Below are positions 46,204-58,069 of a stretch of DNA of 64,000 nt, piece after piece (the first letter of the stretch is position 1; the number at the start of each line of letters is the position of its first letter). Where the stretch lies: assembly GCA_963576785.1 (NCBI GenBank), contig OY756148.1, positions 1,736,001-1,800,000 of the forward strand. The letters are read 5' to 3'. The notes under the pieces were generated by a model. The model was given only the letters and a program-made list of their open reading frames with translations. It made no database searches and was not told where the DNA came from. Made by a program: the position numbers and the translations under genes. Source of the stretch: Chlorophyllum brunneum. Taxonomy: Eukaryota; Basidiomycota; Agaricomycetes; Agaricales; Agaricaceae.

Positions 46204-48169
46204 GGGGACCCGGCATACGCCTCCCTTTATAACGTTCCCGTAGGACCACCTAGACACCGCTCGTCCTTGAAAAGCTCGCAGCATCTAAATATCCCTTCCA
46301 CGAGTCAACCGGTCGCAAGTTAGCCGTTGGAGCTCGGAATTCTCGGTCATGGTAGTATCAGCGGGTTCACTAAAGGAAAGGCATCCATTGAGATGGAAAT
46401 AGTATCGGCCAGCCAGTGGGAATCCATCTCTTGGCAGATAACCATGACATATTCCATTCAACGAAGGGGGCATGGCTCGGTTGGCTGAGTGCCATCTTCC
46501 ATTTGTACGTCAACTGGTGGAAGAGTAAGTGGACCTACCACAAGTGTCTCGATACCATGATCAAGGATGGCGCTGCGAGACACCAGATTTATCGTTATCG
46601 CGTGCTCCTGCCCGAGGCCGAGGTCCCGATGCTGCCGGTTTTTCTACTGGTGAGCGAGAGAGAGGGATAGGAAGCTCACGCGGTCGGGGGATTTACAACA
46701 ATGATCATTTTGGACGCTAAACTTAGCCATAAATATTTGTTCGGGTATACATACACTCCGTCACCTCCACCAACCCCTACACCTGCCCGCTGCTCGAATG
46801 TTCCATTCAAAACACCAACCCGAAATATCTTCGAATTGGTTCTCGAAGATCATGCTTCAGAAGATGTTACTTGACACTTCGTTCGTGCACACACGGTATC
46901 TTGCAAAAACAAATCTGTGATATCGAGGTCCAACGCTGTGTAATTTTTAAGGAGCCCAAGGAATTCTAGAAAGGGAGGGTGAATATGCTAATTCTGAAGG
47001 AAGTACCGGACGAAGTTTCTGTGATAGGGCCACATTGTCTCTGCCTGGAAGCGTCTTCCATGAGAGTCTTCGGAATCAAGCACTCGAAACTATTCCTACC
47101 ACCCTGCGCGACCAAAATCGGTGCACATTGTGTGGGCATGCCCTCTGTGTCACTCCTGCTTTGGAAAAGCGGACCTTCTTCATCGATGTCCACAATCCGG
47201 GTCTCTGCCTCTCCGCTCAAAAGTCAGACATATAAGACTCCAGCATCGGACAGAGTTCTTGATTCACGTTAACTTAAAAGCCTCTTTCATCCAAAACCTC
47301 TATTTTATCTATCATCCGTTCTAGCTGGCCTTAGAGTCAAATCTACTTTGCGCCACCCGGGCCGTACCTCAGACCCTCCTATTCGAAGAGTATTAATGGC
47401 CTGGACCTCTGGCACCTCCAGCATATTGATACTCAAACGACACTCACCTGAAATGAATACCACCGTCTTATGAACGTGCCGTTATCCAGACATCAGTCGA
47501 AGTATTTCCCCGAACACTCAAGCTCCTTCCATGATTCTTTCGCTCACGAACCTCCTCATAATATCTTACGCTTCCGTATGAACACCTGAACGATTTCATT
47601 ACTGGACTTAATCACAGTCCCGTCATCTCGTGCTTTGATTTCCTAACAGGCAAACTGGCGTCCAGCATCTACATATGCCTGACACAGCGAGAGTTCATTC
47701 AATCCCGAACGACACAAAAGGTGATCCCTTGGGGAGGTTCTCGTTACGTGGATATGCCTCCCCTAATAAGAGCCACTTAGGGCGATACATCCCCAATTGG
47801 CAAGGAAATCTTTTGGCAACTAATTCACGCTAAGATGTGCATATATGCCTGAACCCAGACACCTTCCATAGCACTCTTAGTCGGATCCCATGTCTGAGGC
47901 CGCCAGAACGAAGAGGAAATAGAGAGACCTCCACTGCTAGACAACCGGGCTCCGGGTCTTGTGTTCGTCGAGAATATACTTGTTCGAGAAGAATATATAG
48001 GTATTCAATCCAGAGAAGCTCCCAGAACAGGAGCTATGGTCCACCTTCTCCCTCGTGCTTCTGAGCATCGGACATACTGGAAACACCAAACAACACGACA
48101 TCCTTACCTCACATATCCTAAGCTCAATATTCCAAAACTCGCATCAATGACGATAAGAAGAGAAAGCAG
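46204..48169. other. Long intergenic region, no gene seen
   Basis: About 2 kb upstream of the P450 and downstream of the Kin4-like kinase. Several frames under 100 codons exist on both strands, but none has recognisable motifs or joins across introns. Confidence 0.4.
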
Positions 48170-48500
48170 AAAAAAGGGAATATCATTAGGGTATGATAAA
48201 TCCTAAAATATGTACGCAGTATAACAAGCGCTCAAACCAAAGGAAGAAAGAAAGAAAGAGGGAAATAAAAAAGAGAAGAGAGAGGAAATAGCCGTTGGAA
48301 AAAGCTACAAAAAGAAATTGGACTGGTGGGGGACAAGGAGAAGCGTCCAGTTCTGAGGAGACGTGGGAGGAGTCGGGGAGCGATTCAAGAAAAAAAAAAG
48401 CTGTTGATGTGAGGTGAAACGGGAAAAAAGGAAAAGGTAAAAAAAAAAGGAGCAACTGAACCATTAAGAATCGAAAAAAAAGTGAATAAAGAGAAAAAAA
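48170..48500. repeat. Purine-rich low-complexity tract
   Basis: The plus strand is dominated by A and G here (for example GAAAGAAAGAAAGAG near 48246). It lies in the 3' flank of the Kin4-like gene, so the transcript would be pyrimidine-rich. Confidence 0.5.
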
Positions 48501-48795
48501 ACACCAAGTCTTTCACAAATCAACAACGTCTGCAATATGCATAGGGCATGACGCCTATAACTCCATTCCGTTCCATATTCCGCTAAAAATCTTCGCGATT
48601 CTTGGTTCTTTCTCCGCTCCTCTGTCGATGTGTATAATGTGATGATACAAAGGTGTTGATGATTCGACCTCGGGGCGGGGGTATTCAGTGATAACCAGTT
48701 CACTGACCCAAACTTTGCAGATCCGCACGTCTAATAACAAGTAACACACCATGAGTAAACCCGGCGCAAGACAGTTAAAAAAAAGGGAGCTGCAC

Positions 48796-51700
48796 TTACT
48801 GCCGGATGGTATCATACAAAAACTTATAACTCCTCAAATTCCCCTTCAACCTTCTAATGTCCAAACTAAACGTGTCACTCAACCTATCAATCCTCGTCAA
48901 CTCCACACTAAACCGTACTTCATCTCCAGCATCCTGTGAGGCATCTCCATACGTCGTTTCCTGCATCACTACCACTCCTAATCCGGTGGGTAGGGGTGGT
49001 AGACCTTCGGAAGTTGGTGTGCTAGGTGAAATTACGACAGAGTTTTCATCGTCGAATGCTAGTGGTGTTGTGGTTCCAGGTTGGTTTGTCGAGACAGCTG
49101 ATACTTGGGAGGATTGACGACGCATGAGGAGACCACGAAGCATATTACCCGTAGCACCGAAAGATGTTTGAGAAGGAACTGGGAGACCACGTCTGTCGAC
49201 CTAAAATAAACGCCAAAGCATAAATACCACCATCACGCAGAATAAATGAATCAGACTCACCCCATTAGAAGCCGCACTCCCAAGCATAGTAAACGCAGCG
49301 ACATCTCCTTCCTTCTGTCCATTCACACCCGGCGTACCAGGTACCACCCCGCTCCCATTCACACCCGAAACACCGATCTGAGTAGGCTGCACACCAACAA
49401 CGCCCTTCTTCCTCTTCTGTCTCACACACCTATACTTATACTCACTCTCCAACATAATCTCCATTCCCATCCCTTCCAAAATCTCTCTCACATGCCTCAT
49501 AACTTCCACCGGTGGTCTAGTCGTAATCGTCGTGTGATCAACCGCACCATGATGAATCCTCAACTTCTCATGAGGCTGTTTGTGGTGTTTCGCTGGAGGC
49601 TGTTGTTGTTGAGAAGATGAAGACGAGCGTTTCGCCGATGACGATCCACCAACAGTCACACTGTTCCTAAACTTCTGTACAAAGTTCGGCGTGGAGAACG
49701 TCATAACCGAATTTTCCGTCATCGTCGACGCAGATCTCTTTGGATGTCCGGGAGCAGCAGGCGTCATAGGAGTCCGAGCTGGAAGTATACCGCTAGGTGG
49801 GATCTTTGTAGTAGTCGATGTAGGTGTCGTCAACGTCAACGCAGGGCCACCACCACCCACAACCTGCGCTTGCTCGTCCTCCATTTCCGCATTTCCACCT
49901 GCTTGGGCAATACCCATCGAGTCTCTCCCCTTTGACTTGGTCCTAAACCAAGCCATAACTTTCTTCGCCTTACTCGACGACGCAGCGTTACTCGATCCTC
50001 CAGGACCCGATTCGTTCGTTCCCTCTCCACCGCTACCGCCATCCATAGTAAACGACCCAGCACTCGCGTTTCCGATCGCGCTTTGCGGAGCTTTTGATGT
50101 GCTCTTAGTAGAGCTAGGTGTAGGTGTAGACGGAAGTGGTGGTGCCAGTGACGCAGCAGAAACATTACTCTGCTCAGCAGGCAAAGTCGCAGTCCTATTC
50201 TTCGTCGACCGACCACGAATCGTTCGGCTGATAGGTTCAACCATAACAGTCAATGTGTTCCTCCTATTCTTCTTTTTCTCTTCTTTCTTCTCTCCCTTCT
50301 CCTTCTCTCCGCCCTTCTCAGGTGAAGCAGTCAACAGCGACGCAGCACTCGCGCTCGCCCCCGAATTCGATGGTGCAGTACTCGTCACAGGAGTCGTCGA
50401 AGAGTCTACGACCGGGCTCGCAGGAACCCCAGTCGCACTATTATTCGCACTATTCCCGCCGCCGCCGCTAAAGATCTTCCCAAAGGCAAATTTATCAACA
50501 CTCGATCGACCTTTCTTGTGTCCTTTCTTCGAAGATCTAGTACTACCGGTGCTCGAAGTCTCTTTATCCTTCTCCTTATCACGAAGTTGTGGATGTTCCT
50601 TATCCTTGGTGGTGGTATCAGTGGTATCGGGCGCCAGGGGGGTACTAACATTAAGCGTGGGTGTGGGTATTTGTGATTGAGTAGCAGAGGAAGGTGGGAC
50701 CGCAGTTCGAGGATGAGAACCTTTGCTAGGTGGCGGAGGTATCGTTGATGATGATTTCGATGGGGCGACAGGAGCAGGTGCTGGTATGGGGAGGGCGGGA
50801 GATACAGGAAGCGGTTTCGTCTGATTACTAGAGACGCGCCTATCTCTGGCAACCTGTGGCACGGGCTGTTGAGCAGTATTGTTATTAACATTGGTATGGT
50901 CCGTGCTCGATCGACCGCGGCGCTCATCACTTCTTCGGCTGCTGGTTTTCGGCTCGTCATACTCGACCTGAATAGTATGTCGGAATCCACTAGCTCCACT
51001 ACTGCTGTTCTGTTTGTGGCCTTTACTACTGGAGGACTGAGAAGTGGTCCCATTGGCTGGAGCCTTTTCTTCCGAGATCCTGGATGAAGTAGTTGCCGCT
51101 GCCGCAGCAGCAGCAGCACCGAGAGAAGATGATGCTTGACCAGGTGTGGGGGCAAATGGATCATCAGAAGTGATTCCGTGAGCACTTGGACTACCATATG
51201 TGGGCTTCTTCCCCGCAACACTTCCGTTCGGCGTCGCAGGACCGGGTGTTCTCGCAGGAGATTGAAGTAGGCTCTGGTCAGCGGATGATTCATAGAGGTA
51301 CTCGGGCTGAGTAGACCGACTACGACTTGGGACGCCAGAATGGGTGGCTTCGCGTCCATGATTAGAACGGGGGCTGTTGGTATGCTGGGCCATGGCAGCG
51401 GCACGCATCTGTCGTTGGTAGGCGAGCCGGCGCTGTTGATGTTGGTCTAGAGCTGCACGCTCAAGCTCATCCACAGACTTTCCGAAAGCATTAGGATTGC
51501 CGTCTGTTCTCGGAGTGCCAGCGTGGGCAGATAGCCATCGATGGCGCATAACACCGTCCAGAGTGGCGCGTCGTGTTGGGTCTGGAACGAGCATCATGCT
51601 AAGTAGATCCCTAGCATCTGTGGAAATATACTCGGGGAAGGAGAGGGGTGTGCTGACGATGTATTTGTAGAGTAGATTGATATTATCGCCGTCGGGGTTG

Positions 51701-52649
51701 GCGGGATCGTCGTCAAAGGGAAGGTAGCCAGCGAGCATGGCATAGAGAATGACACCGCAACTCCAGATATCAACAGCACTGCCGACATAGAGGCCTTCAC
51801 TGATGACTAACTCGGGTGCAGCATAGCAAGGACTGCCGCAGCTGGTTTGCATAAGATCATCAGCCTTGTGTTCGAAGCGGTTGGCGAAACCGAAGTCAGT
51901 TATAATGACGTTCCTGTTGCGATCGAGGAGAAGATTTTCAAGTTTGAGGTCGCGGTGAACGATCTTCTTTTGATGGATGTACCAGACACCAGAGATGAGC
52001 TGCGAAAAGAGTCTGGCAGCATCTTTCTCTTTGAGGTAACGATGGGCGAGGATGTGGTCAAAGAGCTCGCCTCCAGAGGCGTACTCGAGAATGATGCCAA
52101 TGTACTTGTCGGTTTCAATAACATCGTAGAGACGGACGATGTTGGGATGTTTAAGCGTCTAGAGGAGTTGAGATGAGTTGGGGGACTGGACATGAGCAGA
52201 AAAAAAAAACGCACCCGGAGAACTTCGATCTCGCGTTCAACCTTTGACAACCGAACGGCATTGTCTACATTTCCACGTCTGATAAGTTTGACGGCGACCT
52301 CTTCGCCCCACTGGACGTGGATACCGAGCTTGACCTTGCCAAACTCGCCTTCTCCAAGAGTCTGGAGAAGGAGGTAAGGGCCAAATCTGGGGATGGTACG
52401 ACGAGGATGAGCAGCCATGTAGGCTTCTACTGCAGGATGATGGTAGACATCCTGGTAGGGAGAGTTTGAGGATGGATCTTCCTGTTGGGAAGAAGTTGCG
52501 ACGGAGTGCGAGGCGCGTTGCTGCCTACGAGACGCAGTAGCAGAGGAAGATGCAGGAGAAGGATGGACAGCGACGGAGACGGGGCGTGAGGCAGCAGCAG
52601 CCATGGAGGGAGGAACAGCGAGGGTGGCCTGGGTCGGCGGGGCGGCCAT
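48796..52649 (-). CDS. KIN4: Kin4/Ppk1-like serine/threonine kinase with KA1 domain
   Basis: CAMK-group kinase related to yeast Kin4, which restrains mitotic exit. Residues 1-85 are a Ser/Pro/Ala-rich head. The kinase domain follows: LGEGEFGKVKLG (about 98), VAVKLIRR (Lys about 121), VHRDLKLENLLLD (Asp about 215), TDFGFANRF (about 233), SCGSPCYAAPELV (about 250) and TRRATLDGVMRHRWLSAHAG. A very long, Ser/Thr/Pro-rich disordered linker includes HTIQVEYDEP, KKGRSSVDKFAFGKIF and AWFRTKSKGRDSMG. The C-terminal KA1 domain reads IHHGAVDHTTITTRPPVEVM, KYRCVRQK and, in the last exon, DEVRFSVELTRIDRL and LRSYKFLYDTIRQ before the TAA at 48796. Introns lie near 52163-52213 and 49201-49260. About 1200 residues. 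Segments of it recur at 54881 and in the gene at the right edge. Confidence 0.88.
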
Positions 52650-52743
52650 GGTCGATGGACTCTGTCAAAGCCAACAACTCACAACAGCACCATCCCGTGG
52701 GAACTATCAATCAACACACATGATCACTCTATTCTCACTACTG

Positions 52744-54406
52744 CTACTGTCTCCAGATCCCCGTGACACCGTCAAATAGCCACACCTCACCGCCCTCGGC
52801 TGCATCGCATTGTAACATGCATTTTCCCACTTCCTTGTATTCAATCATCACAAGCCCCTGATCCCGCAGGCTATCAATCTCCCCCACAACGTCATCAGGC
52901 ATATCACCGGGAATCCCGACAACCCTCAGGCTCTTGTGTCGGTCAGCGGAATCAACACTAATCTCCTGAGACGCTCGTAAACGAGAACGGAGCATCATAA
53001 CCAAGTCTTTGGTCGTGGCATGCCAAGGCTCCGCAAATCCCAGTATCAGCACTTGAAGATTAGGACACAGGATCTCCCCGGCGATCTGATTCGACTTCAA
53101 AATAAGCGATGACTCCTCGTGTTGGGAACGAATCACCAACGACTCGAGAAACTCCCTATCGAGGTCCACGCCATCATACCAGATGATGGCGGTCTCGAGT
53201 GTATACTTGAGCTCGCATCCTGAGCGTGACAAAAAGGCCATCAACGCGTTTTTTTGACCGTCGTAGACGGCGCCCACCCACAGGTTCAATTGTCCCAAGA
53301 TTGAGGTTTTGCAACCCGGGAAACGTGAATTGCTCGAAGAATATCCCAAACTGATTGTCTTTTCGTGATATAAGAGAGAGCGTGCGTAAACTCGGATGAA
53401 GGAAGGGCTTGACGGCGGCAGTCGACGTGGGAAAACTGCTGATCACTCCTACAAACGAGAACTGTTCAAGTGCCGGGACGTTCTGGAAGATGAGTAAACA
53501 CAACTGGGTTGACATCTCGAGTTGATGCGCGTGAAGAATCCTAAGCCCCGACCAACATCGACCAATCTGTGGCCACCAATCATGAATCGGGATGCTCTGC
53601 CTAGCATGCACAAAGCACTCGACAAGTCGCGTAGAAGATTCCAAGACAGGGGCGAGATGTCCTCCATCCAAAAGATTAGCATTTACCCTGAGGCTCTGCA
53701 AATTCTCCAGGACAAGCTTGACCGGATCTCGAATGAGTCCTTGAAGACCGGGAGCACCCTTGCAAGTAATACTAACGTCGACGACCCGGGGAGAGATACT
53801 AGTGATGATGTTGTATGAGGTAGGATCCGACAAAAACTCTGGACGGAGGAACAATCGCAGAGGGAGTCCCTTAGAACGCTCTGCACAGACGTTCAAATAC
53901 CGTGTGCCGTCAACCACTTAATTTGGGCCAACGATAAGAGAGGAAGGATATCGTTGTCCACATCTGAGGCATATCCCGGACTATCTGATACCAATATCGG
54001 CAGACGGGTGTGAGGAGGAACGGGGCAAAGCTAAGAGAAGGAGCTTTCTCTTGGCTTTATCCGGGAGACAATAGGTGAAAATTTCCATCATGATATCTTG
54101 CGAGAGACGCGTCCAAGGGGCATCCAACGACTTGATGGCAACGATCCGTTGCAAGGACCGTGTCTTGTCCTCATCGAGGTTCTGTAGCTTTCGAGTAAGC
54201 CCTTCCATCTCCTCCGTGAGGAAACGCATTTTTTCTTCGACTTCCTCCTTTTCCGTTCAATTATGTCCTTCTCGAAATCAATATCTTGAACTTTCTTTGT
54301 CAAAAACGGGACGGTCGACGCGAACTGGCAGGCGTCTTCTTCCGCTAATTCGTAGCCCTCACATGGAAGAACCGTGGTCCTCGGGAACGCGCTCGGAGGA
54401 CGACAT
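52744..54406 (-). pseudogene. F-box protein gene with frame breaks
   Basis: Reads as an F-box/LRR-like protein. MSSSERVPEDHG at 54406 leads to a coiled coil, then APWTRLSQDIMMEIFTYCLP (F-box) and APFLLTPVCRYWYQIVRD (post-F-box). The body holds LVLENLQSLRVN, LRILHAHQLEM, FVGVISSFPTS and LRTLSLISRK, and ends LWFDGV-type sequence near 52750. The parts lie in different frames with no fitting introns. There is a shift near 54240 between ERKRRK and EEKMRF, one near 53910 after RWPKLSG, and one at a run of seven A's near 53250 before NALMAFLSRSGC. Either a recently dead gene or assembly errors in homopolymers. If the breaks are errors, it is a normal SCF adaptor. Confidence 0.6.
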
Positions 54407-54489
54407 TTGAAAAGTGCTTTGCGAATAGTTAGAGCAGGATAAGCCTCCTGTCACGCTACAGTAGGTGTCACGTCAAGTCACTATCTGTC

Positions 54490-54496
54490 AAAAAAA
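54490..54496 (-). terminator. Pol III terminator of tRNA-Lys
   Basis: Run of seven T's on the minus strand, about 7 bases beyond the discriminator base of the tRNA. Confidence 0.7.
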
Positions 54497-54503
54497 GTCA
54501 AGT

Positions 54504-54599
54504 AGCCCACCGCGAGGGTCGAACTCGCAGCCTTCAGATTTCCGTGCCGCCAATAGTGACTTAAGAGTCTGACGCTCTATCCGATTGAGCTAGGCGGGC
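54504..54599 (-). tRNA. tRNA-Lys(CUU) with a 22-base intron
   Basis: The acceptor stem GCCCGCC pairs with GGTGGGC (one G-U). D arm: GCTC/GAGC. The anticodon stem TCAGA/TCTGA encloses loop CTCTTAA with anticodon CTT at 54563-54565. T arm: GCGAG-TTCGACC-CTCGC. A 22-base intron sits just 3' of the anticodon (about 54540-54561), the canonical eukaryotic position. A T-run terminator follows. Confidence 0.93.
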
Positions 54600-54880
54600 A
54601 CACCATTTCACTTTAGCCCAGCGGAATATCTCACACTACTTGGACGTGCTCATAACTGATCCCCCGCGCAGAGGATATTTGGAACTCTTGTAGATCTGAT
54701 TATTCTCGTCTCTGGATCAATCAACGCTCAGAAACCACCCAGGCTTAACGGCTTTTGACGTATTCCACCACTCACCGCACCTCACTTCGTCCACCTATTC
54801 CCCTAACCACGGGCTGTACAGTCATCCGAATTCAGAACTTTCAGTTCCAACTGGCCCCAGAAACAAAACTGTGACTTCCC

Positions 54881-55560
54881 ATGCTTAAACCCTCTCTCCG
54901 ACCACGTATCTCCAACGCCAACCTCGAATACAACTCTTCAACCCCTTCCAAACGACCTTTCGACACAGTCTCGACAACAGTGGCTTTGGCCTCAAACACG
55001 ACCTTCAAAGCACCGAGTTCCTCAGTAACGACTCCCACGCTTGCCTCCCCTAATAGCATCAAGAGCACACACACTGATACTAGTATCCATCTCATGGACG
55101 GTAACCACACGTCTCCAGATGTCATTGGGATCCATCGTGGTGCGATTGATAACACAACAATCACGACAAGACCCCCTAAGGAGGTTATGGTGAAAGTTCA
55201 AAATGTTTTGGATTCAATTGGTGTATGCATACAGCCAGAGAGTACATTCAAGTTCCGGTGCATACGGCCTTCGCAATCTAGTAGCGGGAGTGAGGCTTTA
55301 GTCGAAGATTCTGCTATTGTAAGTCTCCGCGTACCTCGTTACCAGTGTGGCAGTGGTTCTAATAAGAATAGACCACCTCGAATGTTCCGACAAATACAAT
55401 CTACTCTAGCGATTCTTCCACAGACCCGGGAGGCGAAGTCAGATTTTCCGTCGAGCTCACGCGTCTCGCTGGTTTGAGTGATACATATACCCTGGACATT
55501 CGCCGCCTCAAGGGAAACTTGCGCAGCTACAAGTTCCTATATGAGACTATACGCGAGTGA
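54881..55560 (+). CDS. Free-standing KA1-domain protein derived from a Kin4-like kinase
   Basis: 208 residues from two exons, 54881-55318 and 55372-55560, in phase around a 53-base intron (GTAAGT to AATAG). A Ser/Thr-rich head of about 85 residues leads to VIGIHRGAIDNTTITTRPP, then VMVKVQNVLDSIGVCIQPES and FKFRCIRPS. After the intron come GGEVRFSVELTRLAGLSDTY and LRSYKFLYETIRE, then TGA. These match the C-terminal KA1 domain of the Kin4-like kinase at 48.8 kb block by block, down to the ending. No kinase domain is present: a tRNA and another gene lie immediately upstream. KA1 domains bind acidic phospholipids and can inhibit their kinase, so a membrane-binding or decoy regulator is possible. 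The frame is intact and the introns canonical, so it is not obviously dead. Confidence 0.72.
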
Positions 55561-56769
55561 GTAATCCTGCTTTGGCATTCAACAGCTTGCTGAATTTGGC
55601 GCCGCACAGCCGTGCTCAGCTTTCTTTCTAGAAGTGCTCATTGAATATATTTATGTATGCATACCTGCCATCAAGCCCTGTATAATCAGGGACGCATCAC
55701 TGGCATTGCTAAATAATAGCATGGCCTTGGTGTAAAAGCCTACATGCTTCGGAGGTATTCCAGGCGGTCGCCGATATCAAAACGCGGATTCCATCGAAAG
55801 CTCATACCGGGCGCAATGGGTATCAAGGGCTGCCCGCCAGCCCTTGATTGGAAGCTGACTTTCCTGTTTGGGCTATTTCCCTGGTCACACACGCTCCTGG
55901 ATCCCCAATGTTGCAACCTTGTTCAAGCGACTTTAAAACAGACAGACCAAGCTTTCTTGACTCAGAGGACAGCAATGTCAACTATAGTCCTCGGTACTGG
56001 AAAGTGGAGCCCATTGACCTATTTTCCTCCCGGTTATTAATCTCCTATGTTGAGAGATATCAGCGCTGAGTGTTTTGAATGCTGGAAGCGATGGCAATAT
56101 ACCCACTCCCTCACCTGCTTCACTGTTTTGATAGCGATAACACTGAAGCTGGGCTTATATGCGCCCCTGGTTGAGCCATACTGAATCACCGTGTCGATAG
56201 CCGGCATTCTATGGGCCTATTACACTTTCCATAGGGTCCCAAGTTGACTCCGTGGAAGAAGGCAAGGGGGGGACGATGCGATTATTCCACTTTGATGCGG
56301 TTACTTATTCAGGCAATAAGGAATCAGTTTGAATTCATCACGCTCTCTCAGCATTTCCAACCCATCCCCGGATATCCTCCGCCTGTCTTAAAGAGGAAAG
56401 AGCAATTGTGTCAAGAAGGCGAAAGCTTCACAAGGTTCCTCGACAGATACGTCACATTAATGATGAAGAATAGGACGAACAGTCACAGCTAGGGGGACAA
56501 CCAGTCGCAGCTACAGGGACGACCAGTCACAGGTGCGAAAAGTCACAGGTAAGCTTGTACGCAAACCTCTCATCTACAAAAGGACATGCAAATACCAAGC
56601 CCCCAAAACGCTCTTCATTTCAAACTATGGGGTTAGCTTATAGCACTCTCACTACTCTAGAGGCTCTTGCTTATAACTGGATCCCTCTTGCTCCACGAGA
56701 ACTGTACGAGCGTATCTCTAAATCCCCAGCAAAGCTTACTCAGTGCGTGCCGCCACCGTCTCTAAAGTT
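55561..56769. other. Gene-poor stretch with a short tandem repeat
   Basis: About 1.2 kb. No convincing gene; frames at 55744-56040 and 56244-56492 lack known motifs. A degenerate 22-base tandem repeat is described separately. Confidence 0.35.
56475..56550. repeat. Degenerate 22-base tandem repeat
   Basis: Three adjacent 22-base units begin at 56475, 56497 and 56519, sharing the core CAGTC(A/G)CAG(C/G)T. A fourth partial unit follows (AGTCACAGGT). Confidence 0.6.
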
Positions 56770-57563
56770 CCTGTAGCAAATAGTGACGCTGGGCACAAAG
56801 TATCTTCTGTGATCTCTTATGTTCCCTCGGTCTTTCCACCGTCATGATTGTCACCCTCGGCGCACCGTATTGGCAGTACCGACGCTACAGATACCGCGAG
56901 GCTGATTCCGAAGATGCTTCCTCCCAGGTGTGGGTTGAGACCACTCACGAGTTATGCGCATGGTGGGATGCCTACTGCATACTGTCTTCAACCATCCTTC
57001 CGTAAGCATCCTAGTTTCTCTTCATGGTACTCAAATCTCGATCCTCAATTGTTGGTATCTAGACCCCTGTTCCCAATGATCTCATCCTTGGGACTTCCCC
57101 CTTGCTCTACCGCTAGCTTTGCGGCAACAATGACATTCCTCACGGGGGCCGTCAGCTTGGCTACTAGCTACGCCTACAAGCAAAGCATCAAGACACTACG
57201 GTGTGGATACAGCGATTGGTTAGCGGTTGGTGTTTTTACACGACTCGAATTTCCAGATATTGAAGCCAACCTACCATATCTGAAAGGCATCCCAACCGAC
57301 CTGGCGCAAAGTCCCTAACAAGGGATTCTGGATTTTGCTATCCCTGCCGGCGGTCTGGTTTTTCTTGTCCGTCGGCCTGCTAGTCTCGGCGGTCGTACTC
57401 TCAGTTTGGGAGCTCCCAGTCACTGGTACGGCCGCCAGCCTGGATAATTTAGGCTGTCCGGTGGAGAGGTTGCATGCATTCAGATATATATCTGTAATCA
57501 CACTTGCAACCACTTTCATTCATTCCCTATTCACCTTCTCTAAGATACATTCTATCGTCTGAT
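56770..57563 (+). pseudogene. Possible decayed multi-pass membrane-protein gene
   Basis: Pieces look coding but do not join into one frame. One has a hydrophobic start, LCSLGLSTVMIVTLGAPYW, with a cytoplasmic-looking RYREADSEDASSQVWVETTH and a clean GTAAGC donor near 57001. A second reads FAATMTFLTGAVSLATSYAY. A third, hydrophobic, is ILLSLPAVWFFLSVGLLVSA then VVLSVWELPV near 57330-57420. An in-frame stop at 57316-57318 separates the last two. It could instead be a gene whose introns I failed to place. No family recognised. Confidence 0.3.
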
Positions 57564-58069
57564 AGCAGGCTGTCACACACCCTCCCCCCATCGTTCTGTT
57601 TCCTGGTTCCTGCCATTTACTTGCTTTCCGATATATCCTGGCTGTTCTTCGTGTTGCTGTGGCTTTCGTTCTGTGATACACTTTGTTGCAATCCACTGTG
57701 AGTTTCCAGCCTGACATATTGACAACACAAGTGTAAAGATTTTGAATGCGGAAACTTTTGAGCCAAAGGACGCTGTAGACCGTTAGGGAGTACTTTGACC
57801 ATGTGAAGCAGCTCCGGATGTTGTAGAAAGCTCAATTACCACCTTATATCTACGCATGCATTTGGCAGGAACGCTTCGGCTTCAGGTACCAGGAACAACC
57901 TCCGCAATACAAGGATCCACTCGAGCCGTACATAGAAAAAGCACGTAGTGCATAGTCCACATCATAAATCGCGAGAATAACCATAGAGATATAGAAACCC
58001 AACCCAGTACCACCGACGATAATGTCCGAGTCCTCTCCGCCCTAATGCGAACGGGCCATCTGGTAGTAA
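57564..58069. other. Intergenic, no gene seen
   Basis: About 500 bases, probably the 3' flank of the integrase-zinc-domain gene. No coding signal noticed. Confidence 0.4.

Noticed and set aside
46416..46670. Plus-strand frame with Trp-rich sequence
   Set aside because: Looks mildly protein-like but has no splice partners and no recognised family; left as intergenic.
49691..50680. Long plus-strand open frame (329 codons)
   Set aside because: It is antisense to the Ser/Thr/Pro-rich linker of the Kin4-like kinase. Low-complexity codons keep the opposite frames open; it has no motifs.
50406..51404. Long minus-strand open frame (332 codons)
   Set aside because: Alternate frame inside the same kinase linker. 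The kinase frame is supported by homologous blocks on both sides.
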